Position numbers and translations under genes: made by a program. A DNA stretch of 17,642 nt, taken from NCBI GenBank assembly GCA_040387095.1, contig JAZKEJ010000073.1:1-17642 (forward strand), given 5' to 3'. The notes beneath the pieces are model-generated. The model ran no database searches, was not told the origin of the DNA, and saw only the letters and a program-made list of their open reading frames with translations. Positions 1-6,702 of this stretch are shown here, piece after piece. Position 1 is the stretch's first letter; the number at the start of each line of letters is the position of its first letter. The stretch is from Methylotenera_A sp040387095 (GTDB taxonomy: Bacteria; Pseudomonadota; Gammaproteobacteria; Burkholderiales; Methylophilaceae).

Positions 1-80
1 ACATTGCCAGCGCGACGTGCACGGCGGCTCGCACCCGTACCTTTAACGTCACGTTTGACTGCATTAATTTCGATACTCAT
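1..80 (-). CDS. rplY: 50S ribosomal protein L25 (N-terminal fragment, runs off the left edge)
   Basis: The minus strand from 80 reads MSIEINAVKRDVKGTGASRR and continues ARRAGNV to the edge. This matches the start of the L25/Ctc family, which binds 5S rRNA in the large ribosomal subunit; the GTGASRR..RRAG stretch is the family's usual N-terminal signature. Only about 26 codons are visible, so I cannot tell whether it is the short L25 form or the longer form with a Ctc/TL5 C-terminal domain. The ATG at 78-80 is preceded by an AGGAG Shine-Dalgarno (88-92 on the complement) with a 7-base spacer, so the start is well supported. It lies 118 bases downstream of prs on the same strand, an order common in proteobacteria (prs-rplY-pth), so co-transcription with prs is plausible. 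Confidence 0.93.
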   Translation of the reverse strand, partial: MSIEINAVKRDVKGTGASRRARRAGN

Positions 81-130
81 TTTATTGCTCCTAATTTTGC
101 TGTCTTTTAAATCAACAGCGGTACTGCACT

Positions 131-158
131 AAAACTACACACCGCGACCAGTGTGTAG
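131..158 (-). terminator. Hairpin with short T-tract between prs and rplY
   Basis: Bases 135-142 (CTACACAC) pair perfectly with 151-158 (GTGTGTAG) around an 8-base loop. On the minus strand the stem is followed by TTTT (131-134), then AG. It could be a weak terminator or attenuator after prs. It could equally be part of the rplY mRNA leader, since it ends only about 50 bases before the rplY start. The T-tract is short, so termination would be partial at best. Confidence 0.4.
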
Positions 159-173
159 ACTAAACTTTATTTG

Positions 174-196
174 CTCATCATTGATTCAATGATGAG
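174..196. repeat. Perfect 11-bp inverted repeat directly after the prs stop codon
   Basis: CTCATCATTGA (174-184) and its exact reverse complement (186-196) flank a single central base, giving a long AT-rich hairpin two bases past the prs stop. On the minus (prs) strand no T-run follows, while on the plus strand TTTT follows. A simple prs terminator is therefore not the best reading. A 3'-end stabilising or RNA-processing hairpin in a prs-rplY message is possible. Confidence 0.55.
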
Positions 197-198
197 TT

Positions 199-1149
199 TT
201 AATCCATAAATAAGGAAGAAACAGATTCTTCCTGGCTGATACGTTTAATCGTCTCTGCCAACAATCCCGCAGCACTTAGCTGGCGAATTTTTGTGCAACT
301 AGCCGATGTCGGGCTTAATTTAATCGTATTGGTCACGACTAATTCATCCAGATCTGAATTCATAATGCGCTCAACCGCTGAACCCGATAATACCGGGTGC
401 GTGGCGTAGGCCAATACACGTTTGGCGCCTTGCTTTTTCAGCGCGGCAGCGGCTTCACATAATGTATTGGCGGTATCAACCATGTCATCCATAATCACGC
501 AGGTACGGTCAGCAACTTCACCAATAATATTCATCACCTTAGCCACATTGGCTTTTGGACGGCGTTTATCGATAATGGCTAAATCAGAATTAAGCTGTTT
601 AGCACATGCGCGCGCACGAACCACACCACCAACATCAGGTGAAACCACCACTAAATCTTCATAATTCTGCTTCAGCAAATCATCCAGCAAAATCGGCGTG
701 GCGTAAATATTGTCTACCGGAATATCAAAGAAACCTTGAATCTGGTCAGAGTGCAGATCCATGGTCAACAAACGGTTCACGCCAACGCTAGTGAGCATAT
801 TAGCCACTACTTTTGCGGTAATCGCTACGCGTGCGCTACGCGGACGGCGATCCTGGCGCGAATAACCCAAATAGGGAATCGCAGCGGTAATGCGGCCAGC
901 CGAAGAACGGCGCAAGGCATCAACCATTACCATGACTTCCATCAAAGTGTCATTGGTGGGGTGGCTGGTGGATTGCAACACGAATACATCTTTACCGCGC
1001 ACATTCTCAAGCAGCTCAAGCATGACTTCGCCATCGCTAAAACGGCCAACATCTGCGCGGCCTAGTTCGATACCTAAATGCTGTGCAACTTGCTGTGCAA
1101 GCTCTGGATTGGCATTGCCTGTAAACACCATCATATTGCCGTTACTCAA
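199..1149 (-). CDS. prs: Ribose-phosphate pyrophosphokinase (PRPP synthase)
   Basis: This cytosolic enzyme transfers pyrophosphate from ATP to ribose 5-phosphate to make PRPP, the precursor of purine, pyrimidine, histidine, tryptophan and NAD synthesis. The 316-residue product is full length for the class I family (E. coli 315). Visible motifs are the N-terminal FTGNANPELAQ and GRFSDGE, the ATP-binding region around SRQDRR (about 97-102), the catalytic-site DLHSDQIQGFFD (131-142) with His133, the flexible loop DKRRPKA (194-200), and the PRPP-binding loop VIMDDMVDTANT (218-229). The start appears to be TTG (1147-1149): a good AAGGGG Shine-Dalgarno sits 7 bases upstream, and the resulting N-terminus matches the usual family length. 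The alternatives ATG-ATG at codons 6-7 lack a comparable site and would shorten the protein only slightly. It follows a terminator after tRNA-Gln, so it probably has its own promoter in the AT-rich 1163-1279 region. Confidence 0.97.
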   Translation of the reverse strand: MSNGNMMVFTGNANPELAQQVAQHLGIELGRADVGRFSDGEVMLELLENVRGKDVFVLQSTSHPTNDTLMEVMVMVDALRRSSAGRITAAIPYLGYSRQDRRPRSARVAITAKVVANMLTSVGVNRLLTMDLHSDQIQGFFDIPVDNIYATPILLDDLLKQNYEDLVVVSPDVGGVVRARACAKQLNSDLAIIDKRRPKANVAKVMNIIGEVADRTCVIMDDMVDTANTLCEAAAALKKQGAKRVLAYATHPVLSGSAVERIMNSDLDELVVTNTIKLSPTSASCTKIRQLSAAGLLAETIKRISQEESVSSLFMD

Positions 1150-1156
1150 AATGCCG

Positions 1157-1162
1157 CCCCTT
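1157..1162 (-). promoter_or_regulatory. Shine-Dalgarno of prs, supporting a TTG start
   Basis: The complement reads AAGGGG, seven bases before TTG at 1147-1149. This spacing favours the TTG over the in-frame ATG-ATG pair a few codons later, which has no comparable purine-rich site. Confidence 0.6.
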
Positions 1163-1223
1163 GTGTTTAGTTCCTAAGGTGTTTAATTCTTAAGTGCTTA
1201 ATTTCTAATGTTTAGTTATTTTT
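1163..1223. repeat. Imperfect ~15-bp tandem repeat upstream of prs (3 full copies plus a partial one)
   Basis: Consecutive units GTGTTTAGTTCCTAAG (1163-1178), GTGTTTAATTCTTAA (1179-1193) and GTGCTTAATTTCTAA (1194-1208) are followed by a partial TGTTTAGTTA copy from 1209. On the prs strand the unit reads roughly TTAGAAATTAAACAC. The array ends one base before the prs Shine-Dalgarno, so it lies in the promoter or 5' leader of prs. Each unit also has a partial dyad (TTAA..TTAA). Its function is unknown; simple slippage expansion or a regulator-binding array are both possible. Confidence 0.6.
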
Positions 1224-1279
1224 TTAGCTTTTTGTGATGTTTGCTTATGATCATTAAGCCAAACATGAGCTAATTTAAC

Positions 1280-1318
1280 AAAAAATAAAAGCGTGTAAAT
1301 CACATAATCTACACGCTT
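1280..1318 (-). terminator. Rho-independent terminator after tRNA-Gln
   Basis: On the minus strand AAGCGTGTA and TACACGCTT (1310-1318 and 1289-1297 on the plus strand) form a perfect 9-bp stem around a 12-base loop. It is followed at once by TTATTTTTTG. The orientation ends the ispE/tRNA-Gln transcript before prs. Confidence 0.8.
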
Positions 1319-1331
1319 GCTATTCTAATCG

Positions 1332-1353
1332 ATGCAGATTGACAAATCTGCAT
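1332..1353. repeat. 9-bp perfect inverted repeat just 3' of tRNA-Gln
   Basis: ATGCAGATT (1332-1340) and AATCTGCAT (1345-1353) enclose the loop GACA. It begins 9 bases beyond the CCA end of the tRNA on the minus strand and has no T-run after it. It is more likely a processing or protective hairpin in the tRNA precursor than a terminator; the real terminator lies further downstream. Confidence 0.5.
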
Positions 1354-1362
1354 ACTAAATAT

Positions 1363-1439
1363 TGGCTGAGGAGGAAGGACTCGAACCTTCGGATGCTGGG
1401 ATCAAAACCCAGTGCCTTAACCAACTTGGCGACTCCCCA
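1363..1439 (-). tRNA. tRNA-Gln (anticodon TTG)
   Basis: The minus strand folds into a complete cloverleaf of 77 bases including an encoded CCA. The acceptor stem is TGGGGAG with CTCCTCA (one G-U pair) and the discriminator is G. The D arm starts at GCC and ends at GGC. The anticodon stem CTGGG/CCCAG encloses the loop TTTTGAT, so the anticodon is TTG, reading CAA (and CAG by wobble). The variable loop is CATCC. The T arm GAAGG/CCTTC encloses TTCGAGT. It lies 36 bases after ispE on the same strand and before a rho-independent terminator, so it may be read through from the lolB-ispE transcript. ispE-tRNA-Gln-prs is a recurrent order in beta- and gammaproteobacteria. Confidence 0.97.
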
Positions 1440-1455
1440 ATAAACTTAATCAACT

Positions 1456-1481
1456 GTTTAATTCAGTTTTCTGAATTAAAC
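1456..1481. repeat. 11-bp perfect inverted repeat spanning the ispE stop codon
   Basis: GTTTAATTCAG (1456-1466) and CTGAATTAAAC (1471-1481) are exact reverse complements around TTTT. The hairpin contains the ispE stop codon and ends 16 bases before the tRNA-Gln 5' end on the minus strand. No T-run follows it, so termination is unlikely. It may mark a processing site that separates the ispE message from the tRNA. Confidence 0.5.
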
Positions 1482-2360
1482 TTCAATGCTTACATCCTTT
1501 ATCAAATCAATATGTGGATGTTTTTTTAAGCCTTTGGCAATAAAACCTTTAGTATCTGCAGGTTTATTTGCTAAAAGTTGTTCCGCAATTTGTTTTGAAT
1601 TTACCGCTAAAAATACAGATGCACCCGATCCACTCATTCTCGCTTCGCCGTGAGGCTTTAACCAGTTAAGGGTAGCTGCAACTGCAGGAAAATCTTCACA
1701 CACTATCTTTTCAAGGTCGTTTCTAAAAAGATTAGAATTTGCACCGCTTGAAAAGTCCGCTATTTTCAATGGTTTCGTGTCTCTTGTCAATCGCGGATGT
1801 GCAAAAATTTGTGCAGTTGATACATGTTGTTCCGGAGTTAATACAAGATAGTAGCGATCTTGTTCGGATTCAGGCAGATTTACAGGAAATAAAATCTCTC
1901 CAACACTCTCTGCCCATGCGGTTTGTCCGAAAATAAACACTGGTACATCGGCGCCTAGAGTGAGACCAATCTGCATAAGTTGTGAGCGGCTTAGTTGTAG
2001 TTGCCACAAATGATTTAGTGCCATTAAAACAGTTGCTGCATCCGAGCTGCCGCCACCCAAGCCGCCGCCCATGGGGATGCGTTTTTCAACCAGAATTTCT
2101 GCGCCTTGTTTACAGCCCGTGGCAACTTGCAGTGCATGCGCAGCCCGTACACATAAATCATTTGATTCTGACAGATTAGTAATCGTATTTAGTCGCTTAA
2201 TTTCACTTGTATTGGTAATTTTAAGTTGGATGCTGTCGTAAAAATCGAGCAGTTGAAATACGCTTTGCAATGTGTGGTAGCCATCTGCGCGACGGCCAGT
2301 GATATGCAAGAATAAGTTAATTTTGGCTGGGGCTAAAAAAGTTTGAAAGTCGTGCATCAT
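1476..2360 (-). CDS. ispE: 4-diphosphocytidyl-2-C-methyl-D-erythritol kinase
   Basis: IspE phosphorylates CDP-methylerythritol at the 2-hydroxyl in the cytosolic MEP pathway, which supplies IPP and DMAPP for ubiquinone, undecaprenyl phosphate and other isoprenoids. The 294-residue protein is full length for this GHMP-superfamily kinase. Visible features are the substrate site PAKINLFLHI (11-20, Lys13), the glycine-rich ATP loop PMGGGLGGGSSDA (96-108), GADVPVF (136-142) with the catalytic Asp138, and the C-terminal GHMP motif MSGSGASVF. The start is one of two adjacent ATG codons (2355-2360); I used the outer one, and no strong Shine-Dalgarno is visible. It lies 34 bases after lolB on the same strand and is probably translated from the same message. 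Confidence 0.97.
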   Translation of the reverse strand: MMHDFQTFLAPAKINLFLHITGRRADGYHTLQSVFQLLDFYDSIQLKITNTSEIKRLNTITNLSESNDLCVRAAHALQVATGCKQGAEILVEKRIPMGGGLGGGSSDAATVLMALNHLWQLQLSRSQLMQIGLTLGADVPVFIFGQTAWAESVGEILFPVNLPESEQDRYYLVLTPEQHVSTAQIFAHPRLTRDTKPLKIADFSSGANSNLFRNDLEKIVCEDFPAVAATLNWLKPHGEARMSGSGASVFLAVNSKQIAEQLLANKPADTKGFIAKGLKKHPHIDLIKDVSIEV

Positions 2361-2394
2361 GATTCAGTTAAGGGCAATCCACTATTAAAACGCT

Positions 2395-3009
2395 CTAATT
2401 AGTAATTTCAATCCAGTTTTCTACTAATAATTTCAGGTTAACTTTTTCACTTTTTAATACAATTTTATTGGGAAGAAATACACCTTGGATTTCTGTATAG
2501 TTTTCATAGCTGATATCCCAGCCATCTTGTTTTAAAGTGAGTAAGCGGCCATTTTCATCCCAAGTGCTGGCATCAATATGACTTTTTGTTGGCTTTCCTA
2601 ACGCCCAGTCACTTAAGCCTAGCAATGGCAGCTTAAAGCCTAATGTGTTCTCTGTTAAGCTTTCCGCATCAGGTGCGCTAACGCTACGGTTATCTTGTGT
2701 GATAAGTGTAACGCCGCTAGCTGTCTTGCTAATGTTGGCCACTTTGCCGCCAACTGGCGAATAAACGTCAACATTGTCACTATTGAATGTGTGTTGCCAA
2801 TCGACTCCGCCAGAGAAACCCTTTTTCTCGGTAACTACGCCTAGACGACCCTTAAGTGAAAAACTTTTAATCTGGGCCAACTCAGCGAGATGCTGCTGAT
2901 AAATGGCTATGGGCGTGGGTGATTGTGTTATCGGTGATTGAGATGTGGTTGCGCAGGCATTCAGCAATAACAAGCCCGCGGCAACCATTATGTGGCGATG
3001 AAAAAACAA
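2395..3009 (-). CDS. lolB: Outer-membrane lipoprotein LolB
   Basis: LolB is itself a lipoprotein. It receives lipoproteins from the periplasmic carrier LolA and inserts them into the inner leaflet of the outer membrane. The product has 204 residues, near the family's usual size (E. coli about 207). The N-terminus MFFHRHIMVAAGLLLLNAC has a short basic start, a hydrophobic core and a lipobox LNA|C with the lipidated cysteine at residue 19. The mature part contains SFSLKGRLGV, GGVDWQH and the DVYSPVGG strand typical of LolB. The start codon appears to be TTG (3007-3009). Starting at the internal ATG (residue 8) would remove the charged n-region of the signal peptide, so I prefer TTG, although its Shine-Dalgarno is weak. 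It lies between the TPR gene and ispE, the classical lolB-ispE neighbourhood. Confidence 0.93.
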   Translation of the reverse strand: MFFHRHIMVAAGLLLLNACATTSQSPITQSPTPIAIYQQHLAELAQIKSFSLKGRLGVVTEKKGFSGGVDWQHTFNSDNVDVYSPVGGKVANISKTASGVTLITQDNRSVSAPDAESLTENTLGFKLPLLGLSDWALGKPTKSHIDASTWDENGRLLTLKQDGWDISYENYTEIQGVFLPNKIVLKSEKVNLKLLVENWIEITN

Positions 3010-3050
3010 ACTTAATTCTTTAAAATAATTTCAGTTAAGCTTATAAATAA

Positions 3051-4748
3051 TTAAGAGTTAAATTTCTTGGCGGTAGCAACCAATAAATCATTTGCAGGAT
3101 GTTCTTTAAGGGCCAATCCCCACACTTTTTTTGCTTCTTCCTGCAAGCCTTGTTTCCATAACACTTCACCTAAATGAGCAGCAATTTCTGGATCGGCTTG
3201 CATGTTGTAAGCTTTGCGCAAGTTTTCTACGGCAAGCGTTAAATTGCCTAAACGATAATGCACCCAACCCAAACTATCCAGCATGTAGTGATCGTCTGGT
3301 TGTAATTTAAGCGCGGTTTCAATTAGCGATTTTGCTTCTTGTAGCTTGATATTGCGATCAGCGAAAGAATAACCCAGCGCATTGTAAGCTGCCGCATGGT
3401 CTGGCTTGACTAAAATAACCCTGCGCAGCTGGGTTTCCATCAAATCTAGCTTGCCAATACGTTCAGCTGCCATGGCGTAATCGTAAAGCAGCTCAGTAGA
3501 ATTGGGTAAATTCTTGACGGCTTTTTCCATCAAGTCGAACGATTCCTGATTACGTTTAGCTTGACCTAACATATTGGCCTGCGTTTGAATGATAATGACT
3601 TGTTGCTCTGGCGACAGCCCGTCAACTTCATCTAACATCGCAATGGCGGCATCCACATTTTTTGTACGTGCAATTACATTGGCAGCAGAAAGTCTACCTT
3701 CTAGATAACGCTCACTGGTGGTTGATATTTTGTCATACCAAGTTAAGGCTTGCGCATCATTTTTCTGGCGCTCACTACTACGACCTAAGTAAATATATAA
3801 CTGTTCTGGTTCTTTAAAACCATTGGCGATTGATTGTTCAAAATATTTATCTGCACCTTTGTAATCATCAGATTCGAGGGAAAGCAGCCCAACCACAGCA
3901 CTGATTTCTGGGCTACCTTTTGCAGCATCGATTAATTTGACGAACTCTGGTTTCGCTTCTGCATGACGTTTTTGGTTCACCAATAATTTGGCATAAGACA
4001 TACGTACATCATTTGCATTCGGATGCTGTTTTAAAAAGTCCTGATAAAATGTAACGGCTTTCTCAGGCGACTCTTTAAATAACAATTGCCCCTGCATTAA
4101 CGCCGCTACTTCCCAGCCTGGGCGCAATTTTTCTGCATTGGCTAGTGCTGCTTTTGCTACTGCGGGCTTGTCCGCAATTAATGCTGCCTGCGCAATGGCA
4201 AATTGTGCCTCTGATAATTTGGGGTAAGGTGCGGCTAGTTCTTGAACGGATTGTAAAACTTCATTTTTATCTTTTTGATTCGCCAATAATGTGTTCAAGT
4301 ATAAGAAGCCATTTGCACGCGTATCTGGCTTGGCCAAAAGTTTTTGAATGTGTGGTTTGGCTTGCTTAAAGTTACCGCTGGCAACTAATAACTGGCTAGA
4401 AGCTTGTTGCGCTTCAATTGAGTTTGGATCTAATTCCACCCACAAAGTGGATGCCTGTAACGCAATAGCAGGCTGGTTTGCAAAGGCAGCAACGCGTGCA
4501 GCCCGTTCTGCTAACCGCGCATCGCGTGTTTGTTTAGCTAAATCTAAAAATAATTGGCTGGCTAATGTGGCATCTCCGCGCTGGCCAGCAATTTCCCCTA
4601 ACAGATATTTGTATACAAACTCTGGCGTTGCGCTGGTAATTTTAGCTTCAGCAGTTGTTGGACGAATTGATTCTGCATGTGCAGATGACATGCTGAATGA
4701 AGCAGTTGAGAGCAGGATTGCAATGGCTATTTTTTTAATTTTGGGCAT
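3051..4748 (-). CDS. Secreted tetratricopeptide-repeat protein
   Basis: This 565-residue protein has a signal peptide: basic KIKK, a hydrophobic stretch at 7-20 and a probable signal peptidase I cleavage after AHA (residue 25). It is therefore probably periplasmic, since no lipobox is seen. The rest is largely alpha-helical TPR repeats. The clearest are near the C-terminus, around AAYNALGYSFADR, HYMLDSLGWVHYRLGN and EIAAHLGEVLWKQG, with more degenerate repeats from about residue 40 onward. Such TPR proteins scaffold protein-protein contacts in envelope complexes, but no specific partner can be read from the sequence. The ATG at 4746-4748 follows a GGAAA element about 10 bases away. It lies 41 bases upstream of lolB on the same strand. 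TPR proteins in this position are recurrent in betaproteobacteria, which suggests, without proving, a role in envelope or lipoprotein traffic. Confidence 0.85.
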   Translation of the reverse strand: MPKIKKIAIAILLSTASFSMSSAHAESIRPTTAEAKITSATPEFVYKYLLGEIAGQRGDATLASQLFLDLAKQTRDARLAERAARVAAFANQPAIALQASTLWVELDPNSIEAQQASSQLLVASGNFKQAKPHIQKLLAKPDTRANGFLYLNTLLANQKDKNEVLQSVQELAAPYPKLSEAQFAIAQAALIADKPAVAKAALANAEKLRPGWEVAALMQGQLLFKESPEKAVTFYQDFLKQHPNANDVRMSYAKLLVNQKRHAEAKPEFVKLIDAAKGSPEISAVVGLLSLESDDYKGADKYFEQSIANGFKEPEQLYIYLGRSSERQKNDAQALTWYDKISTTSERYLEGRLSAANVIARTKNVDAAIAMLDEVDGLSPEQQVIIIQTQANMLGQAKRNQESFDLMEKAVKNLPNSTELLYDYAMAAERIGKLDLMETQLRRVILVKPDHAAAYNALGYSFADRNIKLQEAKSLIETALKLQPDDHYMLDSLGWVHYRLGNLTLAVENLRKAYNMQADPEIAAHLGEVLWKQGLQEEAKKVWGLALKEHPANDLLVATAKKFNS

Positions 4749-4865
4749 TATTTTGAGTTTCCAATTACTTTCAATTTAACTTGATTTAAATGACATTCAT
4801 TTGTTATTTATGTTTAGTCCGTGACAGTTAATGCAAGTTCATCCATAATTAAAGGTTAAGCAATA

Positions 4866-4894
4866 TTTCGTTTGTATTTAATTAAGACTATAAC
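4866..4894 (+). promoter_or_regulatory. Possible sigma-70-type promoter of the ABC transporter operon
   Basis: TTTCGT (4866-4871) and TATAAC (4889-4894) are separated by 17 bases in the AT-rich gap between the divergent TPR and ABC genes. Transcription would begin near 4901. That is downstream of a TTG that could extend the ABC gene (4898), so it favours the ATG at 4967. The -35 match is weak. The rest of the 4749-4966 gap shows no other convincing element. Confidence 0.35.
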
Positions 4895-4966
4895 TTTTTG
4901 CTTGAAACTAATCTAGCAGTTTTGTTTCCTATGGCAATCAGTTTAAGCAATGACAAGACAATCATA

Positions 4967-5914
4967 ATGAACAATTTAACAGTAGAAGCGATAGAGCTTA
5001 CCCGACTCTATGGCGGTCGCGAGGCAGTCAGTAATGTCAGTTTTAATCTTACCCAAGGACAGGTTCTCGGTTTTTTAGGACCAAACGGCGCGGGTAAATC
5101 CACCACCATGAAAATGCTGACAGGCAATCTGGCGCCTAGCGCTGGTTCTGTAAAAATCTGTGGTATCGACATGATAGAAAATCCCAAAGAAGCCAAAGCG
5201 TTAATCGGCTACTTGCCTGAGATGCGTCCGCTGTATAAAGAATTTACCGTAGATGAGTACTTAACCATTGCTGCGCGTTTGCATAAAGTGGCAAGCCGCA
5301 ATATTAAAAAAGCAGTGGATAGCGCTAAAGAACGTTGTGGCTTAACGCACATGAGCAAGCGCTTGATTGAGAATTTATCCAATGGCTACCAGCAGCGCGT
5401 AGGCATTGCACAAGCAATTATTCATAATCCTATGGTGGTGATTTTGGATGAGCCAACCGTTGGCTTAGACCCGATTCAAATCCGTGATATTCGTACCTTA
5501 ATCCGAGAAATTGGCACGGATCACAGCGTTATTCTTTCTACCCATATTTTGCCAGAAGTGGAAATGGTGTGCGATCACGTACAGATTATTGACAAAGGCA
5601 AGCTGGTATTTAACGGCGGAATTGATGTATTAAAACGCCAACGTGTCGGCAACAAATTGCTGATTGGTTTTAATAACGCTCCAGCGCCAGCTGATTTATT
5701 GCAAATCGCCGGGGTAACCGAGGCCGAATCTTTGGAAAATCAAATGGTACGTGTCCGTTTTGCAGAGAATGCAGCCCCGCATGAAGCTATCGTGCAGGCG
5801 GCGGTTAAAAACGGCTGGGGCTTGTATCAAATCGCGCCGGATCAAACCAGCTTAGAAGACGTATTCGTACAATTAACTTATCAAGAAGCGGCGCCAGCCG
5901 AAGTCAACGTATAA
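4967..5914 (+). CDS. ABC transporter ATP-binding protein, GldA/ABC-2 type
   Basis: This cytoplasmic ATPase subunit powers the permease encoded directly downstream. From the chosen start it has 315 residues, normal for the GldA/NatA-like family: an ABC domain (about 1-230) and a C-terminal extension of about 85 residues. Visible are Walker A GPNGAGKST (38-46), the Q-loop region GYLPEMRPLY (81-90), the signature LSNGYQQRV (137-145), Walker B VVILDEP (157-163) and the H-loop STHIL (191-195, His193). The reading frame is open back to TTG at 4898, adding 23 residues (LETNLAVLFPMAIS...) unlike the family. I chose the ATG at 4967 because homologues begin just before the IELTRLYGG strand, although its Shine-Dalgarno is weak; ATG 4931 is a second option. 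It is the first gene of a probable five-gene plus-strand operon. Confidence 0.93.
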   Translation: MNNLTVEAIELTRLYGGREAVSNVSFNLTQGQVLGFLGPNGAGKSTTMKMLTGNLAPSAGSVKICGIDMIENPKEAKALIGYLPEMRPLYKEFTVDEYLTIAARLHKVASRNIKKAVDSAKERCGLTHMSKRLIENLSNGYQQRVGIAQAIIHNPMVVILDEPTVGLDPIQIRDIRTLIREIGTDHSVILSTHILPEVEMVCDHVQIIDKGKLVFNGGIDVLKRQRVGNKLLIGFNNAPAPADLLQIAGVTEAESLENQMVRVRFAENAAPHEAIVQAAVKNGWGLYQIAPDQTSLEDVFVQLTYQEAAPAEVNV

Positions 5915-5942
5915 GCAGTAGCGATAGCTTAAAGGAAAATCC

Positions 5943-6689
5943 ATGATTTTAAATGTGGCAAGAAAAGAACTGAAAAGCGTATTCGCATCACCCATGGGCT
6001 GGATTATTCTGGCCTTATTGATGTTTGCATTTGGTACTTATTTTTTAAATGGGGTTAACGATTATTTTGAAGTGATGTCTGGTGCTATTCGCCCTGCAGA
6101 GCGTTATGGCGTTACCCAGTTTGTTGGTCAAACTGTGTATGGTTTGGCTTCATTTATTATGCTGTTTGCGGTGCCATTACTTTCAATGCGCTTAATCTCT
6201 GAAGAGCGTCGTAGCCAAACGCTGCCGTTTTTATTTAGTGCGCCATTATCCTTAACTGAAATCGTATTGGGCAAGTTTGTGGGTCTGGTGGCTTTTTTAA
6301 GCATTTTAATTGTGTATATCGCGCTCATGTTAGCCACACTGAATATTTGGTCTGAAATCGATTTCGGTTACATTTTAGCCAACTCTTTCGGACTGTTTTT
6401 GCTAGTAGCTAGTTTTTCTGCGCTGGGTTTGTATTTCTCCAGTTTAACTTCGCAGCCAGTTGTGGCGGCCATTTTGAGCTTTATCGCATTATTTGCGTTA
6501 ATGATTTTAGACCGATTTTTTGCAGGTGATCCTAGTAATACCATGGCGCAATTATCACTAATGAAGCATTTTCAGTCATTTGCAGGTGGCTTGATTGACA
6601 CTGCGGATATTGCTTACTTTGTTTTATTTATCGCTACTTTTTTAATATTAACGATTCGCCGTTTAGATGCAGACCGGTTAAGAGGCTAA
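5943..6689 (+). CDS. ABC-2 type permease, GldF-like
   Basis: This is the inner-membrane permease partner of the preceding ATPase. It has 248 residues and about six predicted membrane segments: around residues 18-38, 65-82, 108-130, 142-163, 168-188 and 224-240. The amphipathic N-terminus NVARKELKSVFASPMGW is typical of ABC-2/GldF permeases and lies just before the first segment. The loop ISEERRSQTLPFLFSAPLS after the second segment is the usual ABC-2 coupling region. The ATG (5943) is preceded by AAAGGA with 6 bases spacing, 28 bases after the ATPase stop. The substrate is not evident. GldF is named from gliding Bacteroidota, but homologues occur in many non-gliding bacteria, so no motility role should be inferred. 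Confidence 0.9.
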   Translation: MILNVARKELKSVFASPMGWIILALLMFAFGTYFLNGVNDYFEVMSGAIRPAERYGVTQFVGQTVYGLASFIMLFAVPLLSMRLISEERRSQTLPFLFSAPLSLTEIVLGKFVGLVAFLSILIVYIALMLATLNIWSEIDFGYILANSFGLFLLVASFSALGLYFSSLTSQPVVAAILSFIALFALMILDRFFAGDPSNTMAQLSLMKHFQSFAGGLIDTADIAYFVLFIATFLILTIRRLDADRLRG

Positions 6690-6702
6690 TTGGACTTTTT
6701 GT

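Noticed and set aside
422..1177. Several plus-strand open frames opposite prs
   Set aside because: They overlap a clear PRPP synthase, have no family-like motifs, and are explained by the coding strand's composition.
4348..4779. 143-residue plus-strand open frame opposite the TPR gene
   Set aside because: It mirrors the Ala-rich N-terminal coding region of the TPR protein, has an odd composition and lacks a ribosome site.
4898..4966. Upstream extension of the ABC ATPase from TTG 4898 (23 extra residues)
   Set aside because: The extra residues do not resemble the family N-terminus, no Shine-Dalgarno precedes the TTG, and a plausible promoter -10 box lies only four bases before it.
5209..5238. 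Glu in place of the usual Gln in the ABC Q-loop (YLPEMRPLY)
   Set aside because: A YLPE-type sequence at this position is common in GldA/NatA-like ATPases, so it is not a defect.
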